64,000 nt of DNA from an uncultured Draconibacterium sp. (GTDB taxonomy: Bacteria > Bacteroidota > Bacteroidia > Bacteroidales > Prolixibacteraceae): contig NZ_OY781884.1 in NCBI RefSeq assembly GCF_963677155.1, positions 1,606,501 through 1,670,500 of the forward strand, given 5' to 3'. Position 1 is the stretch's first letter, and each line of letters begins with the position of its first letter. Shown piece by piece: positions 17,691 to 26,765 of this stretch. The notes beneath the pieces were generated by a model. That model searched no databases and was not told the DNA's origin. It saw only the letters and a list, made by a program, of their open reading frames with translations. Position numbers and translations under genes: made by a program.

Positions 17691-17760
17691 AATGTTATGG
17701 TTTCCCTTTAATTATTTATAACTTTAATTCAAAGCAAATTACGCTTAGCACATTAGCTAC

Positions 17761-17797
17761 AAAAAAGAGGCTGCCCAATTTCGGACAGCCTCTTTTC
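17761..17797. terminator. Terminator of sucCD
   Basis: AGAGGCTGCCC / GGACAGCCTCT forms a stem with a six-base loop. An A-run on the left gives the U-tract for the minus-strand sucC-sucD transcript, and TCTTTTCT on the right allows some bidirectional use. Confidence 0.8.
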
Positions 17798-17815
17798 TAT
17801 TTTTCAAACCGGATA

Positions 17816-18688
17816 TTACAATCCTAATTTTTCTTTCACCAATCCTGGAATCTCGCGCGGCTCTTTTGCCACCGGAACATCTGCAGCTTTAAAAGCTTTT
17901 ATCTTTTCTTCAGCAGTTCCCGATCCACTTGAAATAATAGCACCGGCGTGTCCCATACGTTTTCCCGGAGGTGCCGATTGCCCGGCAATAAATGCAACTA
18001 CCGGCTTGGTCATTTTCTCCTTAATAAAACGGGCTGCCTGCTCTTCAGCATCACCACCAATTTCGCCAATTAAAACAACGGCTTCGGTAGCCGGATCGTT
18101 TTCGTACATCTCCAACAAATCGATAAAGTACAACCCAGAAACGGCATCGCCACCAATACCCACACAGGTAGTTTGGCCCAGGTCATTTTCGGTCAACATA
18201 TTCACCACTTCGTAAGTTAATGTTCCCGAACGCGAGATCAAACCAACATTCCCTTTTTTGAATATCATTGCGGGAAGAATACCGATTAAACACTCGTCGG
18301 GAGTAATTAATCCCGGACAGTTGGCACCAATTAGTTTTGTACCGTGTTTCTTTAAAACCGGAGTTACCTTAATCATGTCCTGAACCGGAACATGTTCGGT
18401 AATACAAACCACCAATTCAATACCTGCGTAGCTGGCTTCCATAATGGCATCGGCAGCAAAAGCCGCCGGCACAAATATTACCGATGTATTGGCACCGGTT
18501 GCTTTAACAGCATCTTCAACACTGTTAAAAACCGGTACGCCTTCCACTTCCTGACCGGCTTTACCGGGCGAAGTTCCACCAACAACATTGGTTCCGTAGG
18601 CTTTCATTTTTGAGGTATGAAAAGCTCCGTCGCGACCGGTAATTCCCTGTACTATTACTTTTGTATCTTTATTTATAAGTATGCTCAT
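17816..18688 (-). CDS. sucD: Succinate-CoA ligase, alpha subunit
   Basis: The alpha subunit of the TCA-cycle enzyme that converts succinyl-CoA to succinate with ATP or GTP formation. The 290 residues match the family. The CoA-binding Rossmann start is [20 protein letters not shown]. The phosphorylated active-site histidine is in [20 protein letters not shown]. The segment [20 protein letters not shown] and the later [12 protein letters not shown] are diagnostic. It lies 32 bases downstream of sucC in the usual C-D order. The two must form an operon, closed by the terminator at 17.77 kb. Confidence 0.97.
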   Translation of the reverse strand: MSILINKDTKVIVQGITGRDGAFHTSKMKAYGTNVVGGTSPGKAGQEVEGVPVFNSVEDAVKATGANTSVIFVPAAFAADAIMEASYAGIELVVCITEHVPVQDMIKVTPVLKKHGTKLIGANCPGLITPDECLIGILPAMIFKKGNVGLISRSGTLTYEVVNMLTENDLGQTTCVGIGGDAVSGLYFIDLLEMYENDPATEAVVLIGEIGGDAEEQAARFIKEKMTKPVVAFIAGQSAPPGKRMGHAGAIISSGSGTAEEKIKAFKAADVPVAKEPREIPGLVKEKLGL

Positions 18689-18720
18689 TACTTTTTCTCT
18701 TTTTACTTTAAACTTCTGCC

Positions 18721-19854
18721 TTACTTTTTACTTAACTCAATTGCTGTATGAGCCGCTTCGCGCATGGTTTCAACAACCGGCAATCCTGTTTTCTTAATAA
18801 TCTCCAACCCTTCTTTGGCGTTAGTTCCCGACAAACGGATAACAATAGGCACATCAGTTTTTATCTGATCGAGTGCAATTACCAAACCGCGGGCTACATC
18901 GTCGCAACGGGTAATACCGCCAAAAATGTTAATCATTACTGATTTCACATTCTGGTCGCTCAGCAAAATATTCATGGCATCTACCACTTTTTGCGGATTT
19001 GATGAACCACCAATATCAAGGAAATTGGCAGGTTCGCCACCATACAGTTTAATCATATCCATGGTAGCCATTGCCAGCCCGGCACCGTTTACCATACAAC
19101 CGATATTCCCATCGAGTTTAATGTACGAAAGCCCCTTTGCATTTGCCTCAATCTCTTTCAGTTCTTCTTTATCAGCCTCCCGCATGCTCAGAATTTCTTT
19201 CTGACGATACAAAGCGTTGTCATCAAAATTCATTTTACCATCAATAGCCAAAACCTGTTTATCGGGCGTAAGAACCAGCGGATTGATTTCAGCCAACGAA
19301 GAATCGGTATCAACATAAAGTTGGTAAAGTTTCACCAAAATATTTGCACACTGTCTGATTTCTTTTGGATCTGCAAATAACTGAATGGCAATTTTACGAG
19401 CCTGCCAGGGCATGAGTCCCATCGACGGATCGATAGGCATCTTAATGATTTTCTCCGGCGAAACTTTTGCTACTTCTTCAATTTCAACACCACCTTCAGC
19501 ACTGGCCATAAGCGTTACCGACTTGGTGTTCCGGTCGTTAATCAAACCAACGTAAAATTCCTTTTCAATGTCTACGGCATCGGCAACCAATACTTTTTCA
19601 ACGCAGATACCTTTAATGTCCATGCCCAGAATCTGTTCGGCTTTTTCAACAGCCTCGGCTTTTGTATTGGCCAATTTTACACCACCGGCTTTTCCGCGTC
19701 CGCCAACATGTACCTGCGCTTTTACAACACGCAGTTTATCTTTGTCCGACACATTTTGTTTTACTTCATCAACCGTGTGGCAAACAACACCTTCCGGCAC
19801 AGGAATCCCGTACTTCCTGAATAAATTTCGGGCTTGATATTCGTGAATTTTCAT
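18721..19854 (-). CDS. sucC: Succinate-CoA ligase, ADP-forming beta subunit
   Basis: The beta subunit holds the ATP-grasp domain and binds nucleotide and succinate. The 377-residue protein starts [20 protein letters not shown], the family hallmark. ATP-grasp elements include [20 protein letters not shown] and the metal-binding [20 protein letters not shown]. The C-terminal CoA-ligase domain has [20 protein letters not shown] and [19 protein letters not shown]. All are intact. It is the first gene of the sucCD operon; the 280-base gap to the divergent SIS gene should hold its promoter, which I could not locate clearly. Confidence 0.97.
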   Translation of the reverse strand: MKIHEYQARNLFRKYGIPVPEGVVCHTVDEVKQNVSDKDKLRVVKAQVHVGGRGKAGGVKLANTKAEAVEKAEQILGMDIKGICVEKVLVADAVDIEKEFYVGLINDRNTKSVTLMASAEGGVEIEEVAKVSPEKIIKMPIDPSMGLMPWQARKIAIQLFADPKEIRQCANILVKLYQLYVDTDSSLAEINPLVLTPDKQVLAIDGKMNFDDNALYRQKEILSMREADKEELKEIEANAKGLSYIKLDGNIGCMVNGAGLAMATMDMIKLYGGEPANFLDIGGSSNPQKVVDAMNILLSDQNVKSVMINIFGGITRCDDVARGLVIALDQIKTDVPIVIRLSGTNAKEGLEIIKKTGLPVVETMREAAHTAIELSKK

Positions 19855-20110
19855 ATATTAATTGTTTGTCGTCGAAAGCCAAGTACAACCGGACCAGAAG
19901 CAAAAACAGAATTAAAGCACTAGTTCATTCCTAATTGACTTTCAGTTTTTAAAAATTAATGTTAAATGTAACGATTATTTAACCGTTAAACCCTCCATTT
20001 TGTTTTGAAATTTTATGACTTACAACACATTTTTTTGGTAACCAAAATCACTTGGTTATAAAATTCTGCTAAAACAGAAATGCTGGACTGAGCCACTTCT
20101 TTTTTTTCAG

Positions 20111-20118
20111 TAGATTTG
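20111..20118 (+). promoter_or_regulatory. Probable -7 box for the SIS-domain gene
   Basis: TAGATTTG matches TAnnTTTG and lies 20 bases before the ATG at 20139. The -33 element is not recognisable. Confidence 0.55.
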
Positions 20119-20138
20119 CAGCAATTAAACAGATTACA

Positions 20139-20756
20139 ATGAAGGAAGCGATCAGACAAGTTATTGAACACGAAGCGAAGGCCATTCAGGCTATTCCGGT
20201 AGAAGACGGAATGCTTAATGCTATTGAATTGATACACCGCCAGGTACACAAAAAAAATGGCAAACTGGTTACCAGCGGAATGGGAAAAGCCGGGCAAATT
20301 GCAGCAAATATTGCAACCACATTTAGCTCAACCGGAACGCCTGCGGTTTTTCTTCACCCCAGTGAATCGCAACACGGCGACCTGGGCGTGCTGCAACAAA
20401 ACGATGTTCTACTGGTGATTTCAAACTCGGGAAAAACACGCGAAATTATTGAGCTGATTGAGCTGGCAGAAAATTTATATGCAGGACTTCCGCTGATCGT
20501 GATTTCAAGTAACCCGGAAGGCGTACTGGCAAAAACTGCCGATGCTTTTATTTACACCGGCAACCCGCAGGAAGTTTGTCCGTTGGGGCTTTCGCCAACA
20601 ACATCTACCACAGTAATGACCGTAATTGGTGATGCGTTAGTAGTTTCGCTGATGAATAAAATTGGCTTTACCAACGACGATTATGCCAAACGCCACCACG
20701 GCGGATATTTGGGAAGCAAATCGCGTTTACAAGCCGAAAGTGAAAAGAAGGATTGA
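20139..20756 (+). CDS. SIS-domain sugar-phosphate isomerase (KdsD/GutQ-like, without CBS domains)
   Basis: A 205-residue single SIS domain. The motifs SGMGKAGQIAANIATTFSST, HPSESQHGDLGVLQQNDVLL, ISNSGKTREI, CPLGLSPTTSTTVMTVIGDA and the terminal RHHGGYLGSK follow those of arabinose-5-phosphate isomerase, which makes the precursor of KDO for lipopolysaccharide. KdsD of proteobacteria has about 320 residues because of two CBS domains, and these are absent here. The HGDLG and HHGGYLG blocks argue for KdsD over phosphoheptose isomerase. No KDO gene is adjacent, so the substrate assignment is family inference. The isochorismatase-like gene follows after 27 bases and may be cotranscribed. Confidence 0.85.
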   Translation: MKEAIRQVIEHEAKAIQAIPVEDGMLNAIELIHRQVHKKNGKLVTSGMGKAGQIAANIATTFSSTGTPAVFLHPSESQHGDLGVLQQNDVLLVISNSGKTREIIELIELAENLYAGLPLIVISSNPEGVLAKTADAFIYTGNPQEVCPLGLSPTTSTTVMTVIGDALVVSLMNKIGFTNDDYAKRHHGGYLGSKSRLQAESEKKD

Positions 20757-20783
20757 TTTTAGACTTTTAACCCGATATTGAAG

Positions 20784-21326
20784 ATGAGAATTACAAAAGA
20801 AAATACTGTTGGATTAGTTATCGACATTCAGGAGCGGCTGATTGCTGCTATGAACGATAAGGAAACACTGCTAAAAAATTGTGAAACACTAACGCAGGGC
20901 TTAAAAGAATTGGAAGTGCCCATGTTGGTATCGCAACAATACACAAAAGGACTGGGCGAAACAGTGACAGAAATACAGGCTGCTTTTGATGAATTCAGCT
21001 ACTATGAGAAGAAAGACTTTAGCTGTTATGATGTGCCAGAAATAACTGAGAGATTAAAAGACTTAGAGGTTAAAAACATTATCATTTGTGGAATTGAGTC
21101 GCACGTTTGCGTACTACAAACTGCGGTTGATTTGAAAGCCGCCGGATTAAACCCAATCGTTATTATGGATTGTGTTTCATCGCGTACAGCTGCTAATGTT
21201 GAGTTGGCAAAAGAGCGTTTCCGTTTCGAAGGAATTATGATGAGCTCATACGAATCGATCCTCTTTGAATTAACAGGTTCTGCCGGAGATCCTTCATTCC
21301 GTGCCATTTCAAAACTTGTAAAATAA
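20784..21326 (+). CDS. Isochorismatase-like cysteine hydrolase
   Basis: A 180-residue isochorismatase-fold hydrolase. The catalytic triad is visible: Asp in GLVIDIQERLI, Lys in YYEKKDFSCYD, and the nucleophile Cys in IICGIESHVCVLQTAVDLKA. The GIESHVCV block is the family signature. Members hydrolyse amides such as nicotinamide or N-carbamoyl compounds, or vinyl ethers, and the substrate cannot be read from sequence. ATG at 20784 was chosen over a TTG two codons upstream. It lies between the SIS gene (27-base gap) and the metallo-hydrolase (57-base gap), all on one strand, so a three-gene operon is possible. Confidence 0.88.
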   Translation: MRITKENTVGLVIDIQERLIAAMNDKETLLKNCETLTQGLKELEVPMLVSQQYTKGLGETVTEIQAAFDEFSYYEKKDFSCYDVPEITERLKDLEVKNIIICGIESHVCVLQTAVDLKAAGLNPIVIMDCVSSRTAANVELAKERFRFEGIMMSSYESILFELTGSAGDPSFRAISKLVK

Positions 21327-21383
21327 AAAACACCATAGTCATCGTCTGCGTCTTTTTCAGGCGATGACAATTAACAAAATAAT

Positions 21384-22214
21384 ATGCTCGAAATTTGCGC
21401 CATAGCGTCAGGAAGTAACGGAAACTGCTATTACATTGGCAACGAAAATTCGGCAATTTTGGTTGATGCCGGAATTTCTACCAAGCAAATTCTGAAACGT
21501 ATGGATGAACGCGGTTTGGATGCAAGCAGGTTACGGGCACTTTTTATTACGCACGAACACAGCGATCACATGCGTGGAGCGCGGGTTATGGGGAAACGAC
21601 TTCAGATTCCGGTATACATGACCGCAAAAACCTACGATGGTTCGTATAAAAATCTTCGGCCCGATTACCCTCGTTTTTTTTCCTGCGATGAAACAATCAC
21701 CATCGACGATTTCACCATTTACCCGGTGCAAAAATTCCACGATGCTGCTGATCCCTGTTCTTTCAGAATTAACTACAAGGACATAAACATAGGCGTTTTT
21801 ACCGATATCGGCGAAGCATGCGACAATGTAAAAGAACATGTTGCAAAATGTAATGCTTTATTCCTGGAATCGAACTACGATGAAAAAATGCTTTGGGAAG
21901 GTCGGTATCCGCAGTTTTTGAAAGAAAGAGTTGCTTCAAAAGTCGGGCACCTGTCAAACGACCAGACTTTTGAGTTACTGGACAAGCACACCAACGGCGA
22001 CCTTAGATGTGTATTTCTGAGCCATATTTCAAAAGATAACAACACACACGAAAAAGCATTAAAGACGATGCAACCGCTTTCCGAACGATTTGAGATAACT
22101 ATTGCATCGCGCTTTGAGGCATCTGAAGTTTACCGGCTTACCTCCACTGCTGGTCATAAAAAACAAATCCCGAACAATTCCCAAAATTTAAAACTGCAGT
22201 TTCCTGAGTTTTAA
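21384..22214 (+). CDS. Metallo-beta-lactamase-fold hydrolase, YycJ/WalJ type
   Basis: A 276-residue metallo-hydrolase. The start LEICAIASGSNGNCYYIGNE is the first strand pair of this subfamily. The metal-binding motif is ITHEHSDHMRGARVMGKRL (HxHxDH), with later ligands in FTDIGEACDN and LSHISKDNN. The opening and the spacing of these ligands match YycJ, which in Firmicutes is linked to the WalKR system and has been tied to DNA exonuclease activity. No WalKR homologue is adjacent here. The last 25 residues are poorly conserved and may be unstructured. The role in this organism is open; fold and metal site are firm. Confidence 0.87.
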   Translation: MLEICAIASGSNGNCYYIGNENSAILVDAGISTKQILKRMDERGLDASRLRALFITHEHSDHMRGARVMGKRLQIPVYMTAKTYDGSYKNLRPDYPRFFSCDETITIDDFTIYPVQKFHDAADPCSFRINYKDINIGVFTDIGEACDNVKEHVAKCNALFLESNYDEKMLWEGRYPQFLKERVASKVGHLSNDQTFELLDKHTNGDLRCVFLSHISKDNNTHEKALKTMQPLSERFEITIASRFEASEVYRLTSTAGHKKQIPNNSQNLKLQFPEF

Positions 22215-22277
22215 ACAGCCCAAAAGCCAGATTGAATTTTATTCGAGATTCGTCGCTAAACGGAGCACATTTCGCAA

Positions 22278-23597
22278 CTAACAACCATTCAACAAGTTAT
22301 CACTTAGAGCTTGTAGTGTATCTTTTTTGCGCTCGGTTGGAACCAAAATAGAAATATTATGGCGGCTTCCTCCATACGAAATCATACGGATTGGAATTCC
22401 ATCAAGCGCGTTAAACACCTTCGATGCAAAACCTTTTTCTTCCTGAATGATATCGCCAACGATACAAACGATAGTCATATCCTGATCGAGCACAATCGTA
22501 CCGTAATTATCCAGTTCCTCTTTAATTGATTCAAGATTCCGGGTATCATCAATCGTTAATGACACGGCCACCTCCGAAGTTGAGATCATATCGATAGGTG
22601 TGCGGAAATCTGCAAATACTTTAAATATCTTCGACAGGAAACCATAGGCATTTAACATCCTTCCTGAGCGAATTTTTATAGCCGTAATATCATCTTTGGC
22701 AGCAACGGCTTTTATACCACGACCATCCGATTCGGCGGTAATAAGTGTACCATTGTCAGTAGGATTCATGGTGTTTTTCAGGCGAACCGGAATATTCTGA
22801 ACACGCGCCGGCAAAACCGTTTGCGGGTGCAGAATTTTTGCACCAAAAAAGGCCAGCTCAGCCGCTTCGTTATACGATAACTGATCGATTTTTTTAGTAT
22901 TTTCCACAAAGCGGGGATCATTGTTGTGAAAACCATCAATATCCGTCCAAATCTGAATTTCATCGGCATCAATGGCGGCACCAATCAACGATGCGGTATA
23001 ATCACTACCACCACGTTGCAGGTTGTTAATTTCTCCGTTGTCATCCCGGCAAATAAATCCCTGGGTAATATAATATTTTGCGTCGCCAACCTCTTTCAAT
23101 ACGGGCTTAATATGCTCACGAATGTAATTCAGGTCGGCAGCTTTGTCCTCATCAATTTTCATAAAATCAAGAGCCGGTAACAACTTTGTATCATGTCCGT
23201 TCTCGTTCATCAGCAAGGTTACCAGATTGGTAGAAATTATCTCGCCCTGCGCCAGAATTGTATTCTCGCCAACTTCGCCAAAAGTGCCCGATGTAAATGA
23301 TTTTATGGTCTGAAAAACGTCTTTAATAATCTTTAAGCCCTTTTTCTTGTTTTCTTCGGAAGTAAAAAGTTCAGCAACTACATTTTTATAATTCTCCTCC
23401 AGCTTGCCGATAAAGATACGTGCGGTATCCTTATTCTTCTTTTTCAGATAACTGGAGATTTCTACCAATGCATTGGTTGTTCCCGACATAGCTGATAACA
23501 CAACTATCTTTTGCTCTCCATCGGTTACCAAATTCATAACAGCCCTCATATTCTCAGGCGAACCAACCGATGTTCCTCCAAATTTTAAAACTTTCAT
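22278..23597 (-). CDS. lysC: Aspartate kinase (monofunctional)
   Basis: Phosphorylates aspartate, the first step of the aspartate-family amino acids and diaminopimelate. The 439 residues begin MKVLKFGGTSVGSPENMRAV, the diagnostic KFGGTSV motif. The kinase domain continues to about residue 290 with QRGGSDYTASLIGAAIDADE and YNEAAELAFFGAKILHPQTV. Two ACT domains follow (FRTPIDMISTSEVAVSLTID, then PIRMISYGGSRHNISILVPT). These usually bind lysine or threonine for feedback control, but the effector cannot be told. No homoserine dehydrogenase domain is fused, unlike ThrA. The gene stands alone and is convergent with the metallo-hydrolase. Confidence 0.95.
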   Translation of the reverse strand: MKVLKFGGTSVGSPENMRAVMNLVTDGEQKIVVLSAMSGTTNALVEISSYLKKKNKDTARIFIGKLEENYKNVVAELFTSEENKKKGLKIIKDVFQTIKSFTSGTFGEVGENTILAQGEIISTNLVTLLMNENGHDTKLLPALDFMKIDEDKAADLNYIREHIKPVLKEVGDAKYYITQGFICRDDNGEINNLQRGGSDYTASLIGAAIDADEIQIWTDIDGFHNNDPRFVENTKKIDQLSYNEAAELAFFGAKILHPQTVLPARVQNIPVRLKNTMNPTDNGTLITAESDGRGIKAVAAKDDITAIKIRSGRMLNAYGFLSKIFKVFADFRTPIDMISTSEVAVSLTIDDTRNLESIKEELDNYGTIVLDQDMTIVCIVGDIIQEEKGFASKVFNALDGIPIRMISYGGSRHNISILVPTERKKDTLQALSDNLLNGC

Positions 23598-23690
23598 TTC
23601 TTTAGTCTTATATATTAGCAGCGCAAAGATGAAAATTTTTGCACGAATTCAAAAAACAACGCATAAATATGCATCATTTTTGAATATTTA

Positions 23691-24581
23691 TTAATCTCGC
23701 AGCTTTTCGATAAAAAATTCAACCACATCTTTACCCGAAGGATCTGAAATTCCGATGGAAGGAGCGTAAACAATTGCTTCGGCACCAACTTCTTCGGCAC
23801 GGTCTTTTAGCGCTTTCGCATGCAACGGATGATGATGTAATTCATCTTCGTTGGTTGGGATGCCTCCTTCGTAATGATTGAAGACAAAAAACGGCACGGC
23901 ATCTTTTGTCATTTTAGCCAGGAAATCGAGATCTGAGCGAATTTCATTTTGTGCAAACAGATCAACACCTTCTGCCGATTTCAGGCCAAAAACACGAGCA
24001 ATAGTCAATAGCTCTTCCGAATTTTGATATGGAGGAATACCAATCAATTCGGGCCAGCGCAAAATGTCGTAAGTAGATTGTGTGGAAAAAGCTGCAGCAC
24101 ATGAAATATTCGTTGATTCACGCAACACCGGATCTTCATTTTCAATGTCAGCCATATCACCCGAAAAAGCCAGCCACAATGAAGTTCCGGCTCCGGCCGA
24201 ACCGCCACTGCCGGCAATGCTATTTTTATCGATGTTATATTTTTCGGCATTGGCCCGAATATATTGCAGGCAGCGTTTTGAGTCATTCATGCTACCGAGG
24301 ATTCCGTATGGCGGCTCGCTCATAAAACGGTAATTAATGCTTGCAACAGAAATACCTGCGTCGAGCAAACGCACCCAATCCGCCGAATCGTAATAGCGGC
24401 TTTTGTCGCCACCAATAAAGCCACCGCCATGTATGTACATTACAAGAGGTGTTGGTTTGTCTGAATCGGCCAGCCAAATGTCGAAAATATTTCGTTCGTG
24501 GGTGCCGTAACGTTCGTTGGCAAAAGTTGCAAGCACACCGGCAGCATTTATAGCTTTTGGTAAATCTATATTTTCAGTCAT
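23691..24581 (-). CDS. Alpha/beta-hydrolase (esterase/lipase family)
   Basis: A 296-residue cytoplasmic hydrolase of the hormone-sensitive-lipase type. The oxyanion-hole motif is MYIHGGGFIGGDKSRYYDSA, and the nucleophile elbow is GSGGSAGAGTSLWLAFSGDM with serine in GGSAG. A later His-rich stretch (NEDELHHHPLHAKALKDRAE) contains the likely catalytic histidine, and the Asp would lie shortly before it. ATG at 24581 gives MTENIDLPKAINAAGVL. An upstream ATG at 24647 would overlap the 3' end of the peptidase gene and was rejected. It follows the M23 peptidase gene by 40 bases on the same strand. The substrate is unknown. Its elbow (GGSAG) differs from that of the decayed esterase at 3.7 kb (GESAG). 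Confidence 0.85.
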   Translation of the reverse strand: MTENIDLPKAINAAGVLATFANERYGTHERNIFDIWLADSDKPTPLVMYIHGGGFIGGDKSRYYDSADWVRLLDAGISVASINYRFMSEPPYGILGSMNDSKRCLQYIRANAEKYNIDKNSIAGSGGSAGAGTSLWLAFSGDMADIENEDPVLRESTNISCAAAFSTQSTYDILRWPELIGIPPYQNSEELLTIARVFGLKSAEGVDLFAQNEIRSDLDFLAKMTKDAVPFFVFNHYEGGIPTNEDELHHHPLHAKALKDRAEEVGAEAIVYAPSIGISDPSGKDVVEFFIEKLRD

Positions 24582-24621
24582 TTTTGTTTTAGTTTTATTG
24601 GTAATTCCACAAATTGTGTGG

Positions 24622-25410
24622 CTAGTACATTCGTAGCGGTTGCCCAATTCGCAATACGGAGTTTTCAGAAATATTGTTCAGGCGGCACAGCTCATTAATC
24701 GAGGTTTTAAACTTTCGCGAGATCACCCAAAGCGAATCGCCCGAGCGCACCTTGTAATATTCGGGCACTGCAACATTTGTTGAGTAGCCCTTTGGTTTTA
24801 GCTTTTTGTGCAGCGCCATTAAACTTTCCGTATCTAAGGCATCGTCGCGTATCTTTTCTTCTTTAAAATCAAAAACAAGTTCGGGGTCAAAAGGCTTTCC
24901 GTTTTCACGCATCTCAAAATGTAAATGCGGACCACGGGCACGTCCTGTACTTCCGGCTAAACCTATCGGTTCTCCCTTTTCCACCTTATCGCCTTTATTC
25001 TTCAGGAATTTGGAAAGGTGAGCATAATACGTTTGTATATTATTTCGGTGTTGTATAACCACCAGACGTCCAAATCCATAGCCCCAGTTGGCGCGGGCAA
25101 TAACTCCGCTTTGTGTAGCTATCACGGTATCGCCTTTATACATTTTTATATCAGTCCCGTAGTGCATGCGCCCCGAGCGAGGTCCAAAACGGCTGATAAT
25201 ATACCCATCATTCCCGGGAACAAGAAACTGCTCCAGGTAACCTTTTTGTGCCGATTCGGGAAAGCTGTCTAACGAAGCTCGGAAGCCCTCAACATTTATG
25301 GATTGCTCAATATTTGGCACATTTAACACAGTAACCATTTTGCTTTGCCCAAAGGTAACAGACACTACAAAAAACAGTAAACAAAAAATTCCCCCTCGTA
25401 TAAATATCAT
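24622..25410 (-). CDS. Secreted M23 peptidase with C-terminal LysM domain
   Basis: A cell-wall endopeptidase of the LytM/NlpD type. ATG at 25410 gives a signal peptide, MIFIRGGIFCLLFFVVSVTF then GQ; an upstream in-frame ATG at 25473 adds residues that would precede the hydrophobic core and is less likely. The zinc-binding M23 domain (about 65-185) has SGRMHYGTDIKMYKGDTVIA (first His and Asp) and GRARGPHLHFEMRENGKPFD (HLH). A LysM domain closes the protein (YYKVRSGDSLWVISRKFKTS, then LCRLNNISENSVLRIGQPLR). All metal ligands are present, so it is probably an active hydrolase that cleaves peptide crosslinks at the periplasmic murein. No divisome or Rod gene is next to it. Confidence 0.92.
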   Translation of the reverse strand: MIFIRGGIFCLLFFVVSVTFGQSKMVTVLNVPNIEQSINVEGFRASLDSFPESAQKGYLEQFLVPGNDGYIISRFGPRSGRMHYGTDIKMYKGDTVIATQSGVIARANWGYGFGRLVVIQHRNNIQTYYAHLSKFLKNKGDKVEKGEPIGLAGSTGRARGPHLHFEMRENGKPFDPELVFDFKEEKIRDDALDTESLMALHKKLKPKGYSTNVAVPEYYKVRSGDSLWVISRKFKTSINELCRLNNISENSVLRIGQPLRMY

Positions 25411-25648
25411 ACTACAAAAAAAGTCAAAAGATTCTGGAATTGAAAACGACAAAGCATGAAGATTATTCTCCACCGAGACAATTTAAGCTGTTCAAAATTT
25501 TCTGACTTTTAAGGCAAACCTTCGCATAACAGGGAATTCGCCCTTGTATTTCATTGTTTTATAGCGTGTAGATTTAATTCTTGTTCGCATTTCATGTTAA
25601 CAAATATGCAGAAATGAAAGAAAAGAAATGCCTCCGAAAAATCATGCT

Positions 25649-25656
25649 TATCTTTG
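25649..25656 (+). promoter_or_regulatory. Probable -7 box of the aldolase promoter
   Basis: TATCTTTG matches TAnnTTTG and lies 62 bases before the ATG at 25719. It falls inside the upstream part of a longer open frame starting at 25581, which supports the later start. Confidence 0.55.
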
Positions 25657-25718
25657 TAGCACTAACTAAAACAGAACTGACCGCCTGTATTATATTTCAA
25701 CAAAAAAATAAAATAACG

Positions 25719-26381
25719 ATGATTTATCTAGCAGATACCGCCGACATTCAGGCATTAAAAGGTTTATACGAGTTTTTCCCTTTGACAGGGGTAACTACAA
25801 ATCCTACCATTTTAAAACAATCGGGCTTAAAACTTTCAGAAGCCGTTCAGAACATTATTGAAATTGTTGGCGAAGGAAGTATTCATGTTCAGGTGATGAG
25901 CAACAAGGCCGAAGAAATGGTTAAAGAGGCAAAAACCTACAAAAACTACTTTAACCTGGGGGATAATTTTTATGCTAAAATTCCGGTTTCGATAGAAGGT
26001 TACAAAGCCATGCGCATACTAAAAGATGCAGGAATAAATGTAACTGCAACAGCTATTTTTACGCAGCAACAGGCGTTGGTAGCGTCGCGTTCCGGTGCCG
26101 ATTTTGTAGCGCCTTACGTTAGCCGATTAGACAACATCTCGTCGCACGGAATTGAAGTAGTTAGCGACATTGTAAAAAACACAAAGGAATTTAATCTAAA
26201 CACAAAAGTATTGGCTGCCAGTTTTAAAACGGTGGACCAGATTCACCGGGTGAGTATGGCCGGAGCACAATCGGCAACCATTAACCCCGAGTTGCTTTTC
26301 CAACTGATTAAACACCCAATGACCGATATTAGCATCGCGCAGTTTGAAAAAGACGGTGAAGGCTTATACAATATCTTTTAA
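25719..26381 (+). CDS. Fructose-6-phosphate aldolase / transaldolase family protein
   Basis: A 220-residue member of the small transaldolase family (FSA/TalC). It begins MIYLADTADIQALKGLYEFF with the aspartate of the DTAD block, followed by PLTGVTTNPTILKQSG. The Schiff-base lysine is in NFYAKIPVSIEGYKAM. Later blocks are GINVTATAIFTQQQALVASR and KVLAASFKTVDQIHRVSMAG. The length matches FSA; classical transaldolase has more than 300 residues. FSA and small transaldolases cannot be told apart by sequence alone at this level, so the reaction is either aldol cleavage of fructose 6-phosphate or dihydroxyacetone transfer. An open frame upstream from 25581 is not family sequence and contains the probable promoter. 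It is monocistronic. Confidence 0.9.
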   Translation: MIYLADTADIQALKGLYEFFPLTGVTTNPTILKQSGLKLSEAVQNIIEIVGEGSIHVQVMSNKAEEMVKEAKTYKNYFNLGDNFYAKIPVSIEGYKAMRILKDAGINVTATAIFTQQQALVASRSGADFVAPYVSRLDNISSHGIEVVSDIVKNTKEFNLNTKVLAASFKTVDQIHRVSMAGAQSATINPELLFQLIKHPMTDISIAQFEKDGEGLYNIF

Positions 26382-26392
26382 CGAACAATACA

Positions 26393-26674
26393 TTAGCGGC
26401 CTGGTCCTGAAAGCAATTCATCTTTATTTCCCAGAATAATATGTGGATTGCTTTTGGGATCGAGCCATTTTATTATCTATATCGTATCGGCACAAACCAT
26501 TGCCGGTGGCAAACCACAAATTCTGATTCTTGTCTTCAACAATTTCGTAAATGTATCAACCACACTTTGCGACAGTCTTTCTTTGATTGAATAATTGAAA
26601 AAAGGAAGTTGGCGGGGGAAAGTAAATAACACTAGCGCAGAGTTAAAAATCAAGATACAGCACAATCGTTTCAT
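26393..26674 (-). pseudogene. Frameshifted relic of a two-component propeller sensor
   Basis: Three fragments on the minus strand add up to the beginning of a ligand-sensing hybrid kinase. ATG at 26674 opens a signal peptide (MKRLCCILIFNSALVLF) in one frame. A different frame then reads EIVEDKNQNLWFATGNGLCR followed by YDIDNK, a textbook two-component-regulator propeller blade. The first frame resumes as WLDPKSNPHIILGNKDELLS and stops at 26393. So at least two indels separate blades that belong together, and the kinase part (normally more than 1,000 residues) is gone. Such hybrid sensors control polysaccharide-utilisation loci in Bacteroidota. This is what is left of one, and no glycan gene survives beside it. 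Confidence 0.7.
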
Positions 26675-26765
26675 GGTAAAATAAATTATTAGTTAACCAG
26701 CGCGATGCGAAGTTCGTGACAAGTTGGATTATTTCCCAAAATTCAGTTTGAACAAAAAATCAAGG

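Noticed and set aside
17612-17827. Plus-strand open frame of 71 codons
   Set aside because: It lies on the hairpin element and the sucCD terminator and continues into the 3' end of sucD in antisense.
25581-25718. A longer N-terminus for the transaldolase-family protein
   Set aside because: The 46 extra residues do not belong to the family, and a -7 box (TATCTTTG) lies inside them.
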